A DNA stretch of 64,000 bases, taken from assembly GCA_026874595.1 (NCBI GenBank), contig CM049306.1, positions 29,441,519-29,505,518 on the forward strand. Reading direction: 5' to 3'. Shown here in pieces: positions 61,985-64,000 of the stretch. Under the pieces are notes generated by a model. That model had not been told where the DNA came from, made no database searches, and was given only the letters and a program-made list of their open reading frames with translations. A program made the position numbers and the translations under genes. The DNA is from Sipunculus nudus. Its lineage: Eukaryota; Annelida; Sipuncula; Golfingiida; Sipunculidae. Each line of letters opens with the position of its first letter. Within the stretch, counting starts at the first letter, position 1.

Positions 61985-62484
61985 ACATAGCACAGTTATA
62001 AATGAATTAATGAACCAGATCTATATTTTCATGTTAGTTCCAGGCATGTTCAAAAGGAGGAATAAAGAATTCAGATGTGACTGAGATGTGACAACAGTTG
62101 CCCAAAACAATATGGGAATAATGAGAAGAGAATGTTATAGATTAACCTATATCTCTTGCAAGTTGTAAATTGTCATAATATATGTTTGACATCTGTTTAG
62201 ACAACACTCTAAAATAACCAACATAAATAATTGTGTACCATTAAGGTTTAGAGTGCTGTTTTTTTTTTTTGCCCAGCAAAATATCAAAATATGTAACACC
62301 AGGAAATCATTTAATATGAACTGTCCATTTTACTGGTAATAAAACAAACCAGTGTGTGCATTCTTTTTTAATGCAATAAAGTTCAGGTATTTGTCTGTCG
62401 TAAGATATCCATCAGATATTTGAGAAACACATTGTGCCAAGGTGGTCCAATACGGTGACACAATCATCCAAAACACTTTTTGTC
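61047..62484 (+). repeat. 1.45-kb tandem duplication, copy 2
   Basis: Immediately abuts copy 1. Noted differences are a shorter TA run (49 bp, 61,932-61,980), A/T at 61,674 against 60,220 (AAACTGTG versus AATCTGTG), and an A/C change in the TTGCCAAGC/TTGCCCAGC phrase. Identity is therefore above 99% outside the microsatellite. Confidence 0.95.
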
Positions 62485-62654
62485 AGCTTCATATTTTATT
62501 TACATATTTCTACTTTGTGTGAGTGTACTATTTATTTCTTTTTTTTAACACTTGAACAGTTCAGAATTAATGTAAAATAAAGATCATCAAAGTTTCTTTC
62601 TGAAAAAGAGAAATTAGTATGAAAAAAATTAAAAGAGTTAAGTTGGCATCAATA

Positions 62655-62910
62655 ATTCCCCTTCTTTCCAGGAAGAATGAGAATTCTCATTTTTCCCAGG
62701 TTCAGATTTCAAAACTGTATTCCAATCTCTCCCGGGAAAAATGAGAATTCTCAATATTCCTGGGAGAGACTGGAATTCTCATTTGTCCCAGGAAGAATGG
62801 GAATCCCTTCATACCATCTCTGGATTCTCATTTTTCCAGGGAAAAATCAGAATTCTAATTTTTCCCAGGAGGATTCTGGAGCTTCCCAGATTCTCATTCT
62901 TCCCTTGACC
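62655..62910. repeat. Cluster of self-complementary TGAGAATTCTCA / TTCCCAGGAA phrases
   Basis: ATGAGAATTCTCAT (about 62,677-62,690), AATGAGAATTCTCA (about 62,741-62,754), TGGAATTCTCATT, TTCTCATTTTTCCAGGGAAA and TCTCATTCTTCCC recur in both orientations at 30-60 bp spacing. The whole segment can fold on itself. It is not a recognised family. Confidence 0.65.
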
Positions 62911-63737
62911 GACATATATATAGAGAGAGAGAGAGTCAGGATATTTCTTCAAGGTGGTGCATTTCTTTTTCAATTACATTGGTTCTTGAGAAAAGCACTG
63001 TCAAAGTATTTTTTCTGCAAGGGTGCTTAAGACATCTCATAATTTTGAACACTGTGTTTTCTACCAGTCAACCAACACTTTCCTACAAATAGATGGTCTA
63101 GTGCCTCAGTTGTATCTGTTTTGTTAAATTGCCATGCTTGGTTCAAGTTTAAATCAGATTCATGGAAACGTTTGGTGCATTGTCAAAGCACTAAGATATC
63201 TTTCACAAGGTTCTGCTTCAAGGGTGTTTTAAGATAAAGTATTGGTAATACCCAACATTCCACTCATATACCAGTCACATGATTAGTATGTTTGCCAAAC
63301 TTGATGATGGTAGCTGCAGAGGTTTTTGAGGTAGCACAGGGGGCTTGGATAGACAGACAAACTGACCGTGGACCACTTAACCAGAAAGTCTCCCTGCTGC
63401 CGGTATGGCCCATTGACTTTCTCTGAGGTGCTTTACAGAATTTGTTGATCAGTGCATTTTTCACATATAATAATGAAATATTAACTAGATTTTACAAAGC
63501 AGTATTCCATGGTATTAGGTATTTTGATGGGAGTAGCATGAAGAATATATGGCCCTCCCATGCCTGTATGGATCTAATCGATAGTAGCATGGGTGGATAT
63601 AAAAGATTTACAAGTAGCTTTGTAACCTTTATACAACAAGGTATATTGCCTTTGGACACTCCTGTATTTGCGAGTACTTGTGCCCTTATTGTCCACAGCG
63701 TGTGGTCACTTTATTCATCCTGCCCGCCAGCATTGTG

Positions 63738-63751
63738 GTTACCATAGTAAC
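63738..63751 (+). promoter_or_regulatory. RFX X-box motif
   Basis: GTTACCATAGTAAC matches the X-box consensus GTTNCCATRGNAAC used by RFX factors at ciliary gene promoters in animals. An E2F-like GCGGGAAA lies at 63,802-63,809. No downstream exon is visible within the window. Confidence 0.5.
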
Positions 63752-64000
63752 CACGGCTGGAAGTTTACTGCTATTGATCAGCACGCTGTGATAAGGCCCT
63801 GGCGGGAAATAACGGACTGCTTTTGTTACACTGGATGATGGACATGGAACCACATCGATGAACCACATCAGTGGTGATTGAAGGTCCATGCCAGATTAAT
63901 AAATAAGTGGTCTTGTGACAAATGCTTATTCTAACCATCATGTCAAATATGGTTTTCCTGTGATTTTTACAGGATGGTACTTCAAAGAACCTTTCATGAA

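Larger units (their letters stand above)
62485..64000. other. Non-coding end of the window
   Basis: Contains the palindrome-rich segment at 62,655-62,910, a short TATATAGAGAGAG microsatellite near 62,918-62,936, and the X-box/E2F-type sites near 63,740-63,810. The frames at 63,264-63,464, 63,442-63,747 and 63,686-63,889 overlap on opposite strands and show no recognised domain. Confidence 0.45.

Overview
The window reads as nuclear DNA of a marine lophotrochozoan invertebrate, most likely a mollusc. It is AT-rich and intron-rich, with almost no open coding sequence. It carries (TA)n and poly-C/G tracts, 'TGACCTTGACC' repeats and rolling-circle-like repeats beginning 'AGCTCAGCTGAC' or 'GTATCCGCC', which I recall from mollusc genomes. 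The species cannot be fixed from this sequence alone.

Genes. (1) A minus-strand, apparently single-exon gene at 9,469-10,056 encodes a 195-residue homologue of the nuclear-receptor coactivator / mRNA-decay adaptor PNRC2. It is recognised by its near-invariant proline-rich motif and the C-terminal LxxLL-like box. A likely 3' UTR runs down to a poly(A) signal near 7,024. (2) Back to back with it, across a compact promoter-like region (10,280-11,000: YY1-, CCAAT-, E-box-, ETS-, CRE- and GC-box-like sites), a plus-strand transcript may start with a non-coding exon ending at a good donor at 11,007. About 22 kb further on, 33,123-33,536 looks like an exon with acceptor, Kozak ATG at 33,196 and donor. 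It encodes about 113 residues of a Ser/Pro-rich protein N-terminus that I do not recognise. No further convincing exon was found.

Repeats dominate the rest. Three families of putative non-autonomous rolling-circle (Helitron/Helentron-like) elements are visible. Family A starts TTAGCTCAGCTGAC, has a (GTCC)n stretch and about 335-bp tandem units, and ends in the hairpin TGACCCATGGGTCA followed by CTTGTT. Family B starts TCCGCCAAAAC, has about 282-bp tandem units, and ends in a hairpin 11 nt before CTAG. Family C has about 190-bp units. They are nested: B in A in C at 54.4-59.85 kb, and B in A at 16.9-23.6 kb. At the latter site the A-5'/B-3' chimera is tandemly repeated, with a junction exactly at the two element termini. 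Both array types share the palindrome GGTGGCGCCACC. Other repeats are two LINE remnants (2.5-3.5 kb RT end, 36.1-36.8 kb endonuclease), a TIR element around the first LINE, two 433-435 bp TA-flanked MITEs, a tRNA-derived SINE, a 37-bp minisatellite (27.0-27.5 kb), and a near-identical 1.45-kb tandem duplication (59.6-62.5 kb).

Non-coding candidates of interest are a full CTCF consensus match at 51,377 facing a near match at 46,615, an RFX X-box plus E2F-like site at 63.74-63.81 kb, POU octamers near 52.67 and 53.97 kb, and a near-perfect Maf site at 30,078. All motif calls were made by eye; no alignment or database search was run.
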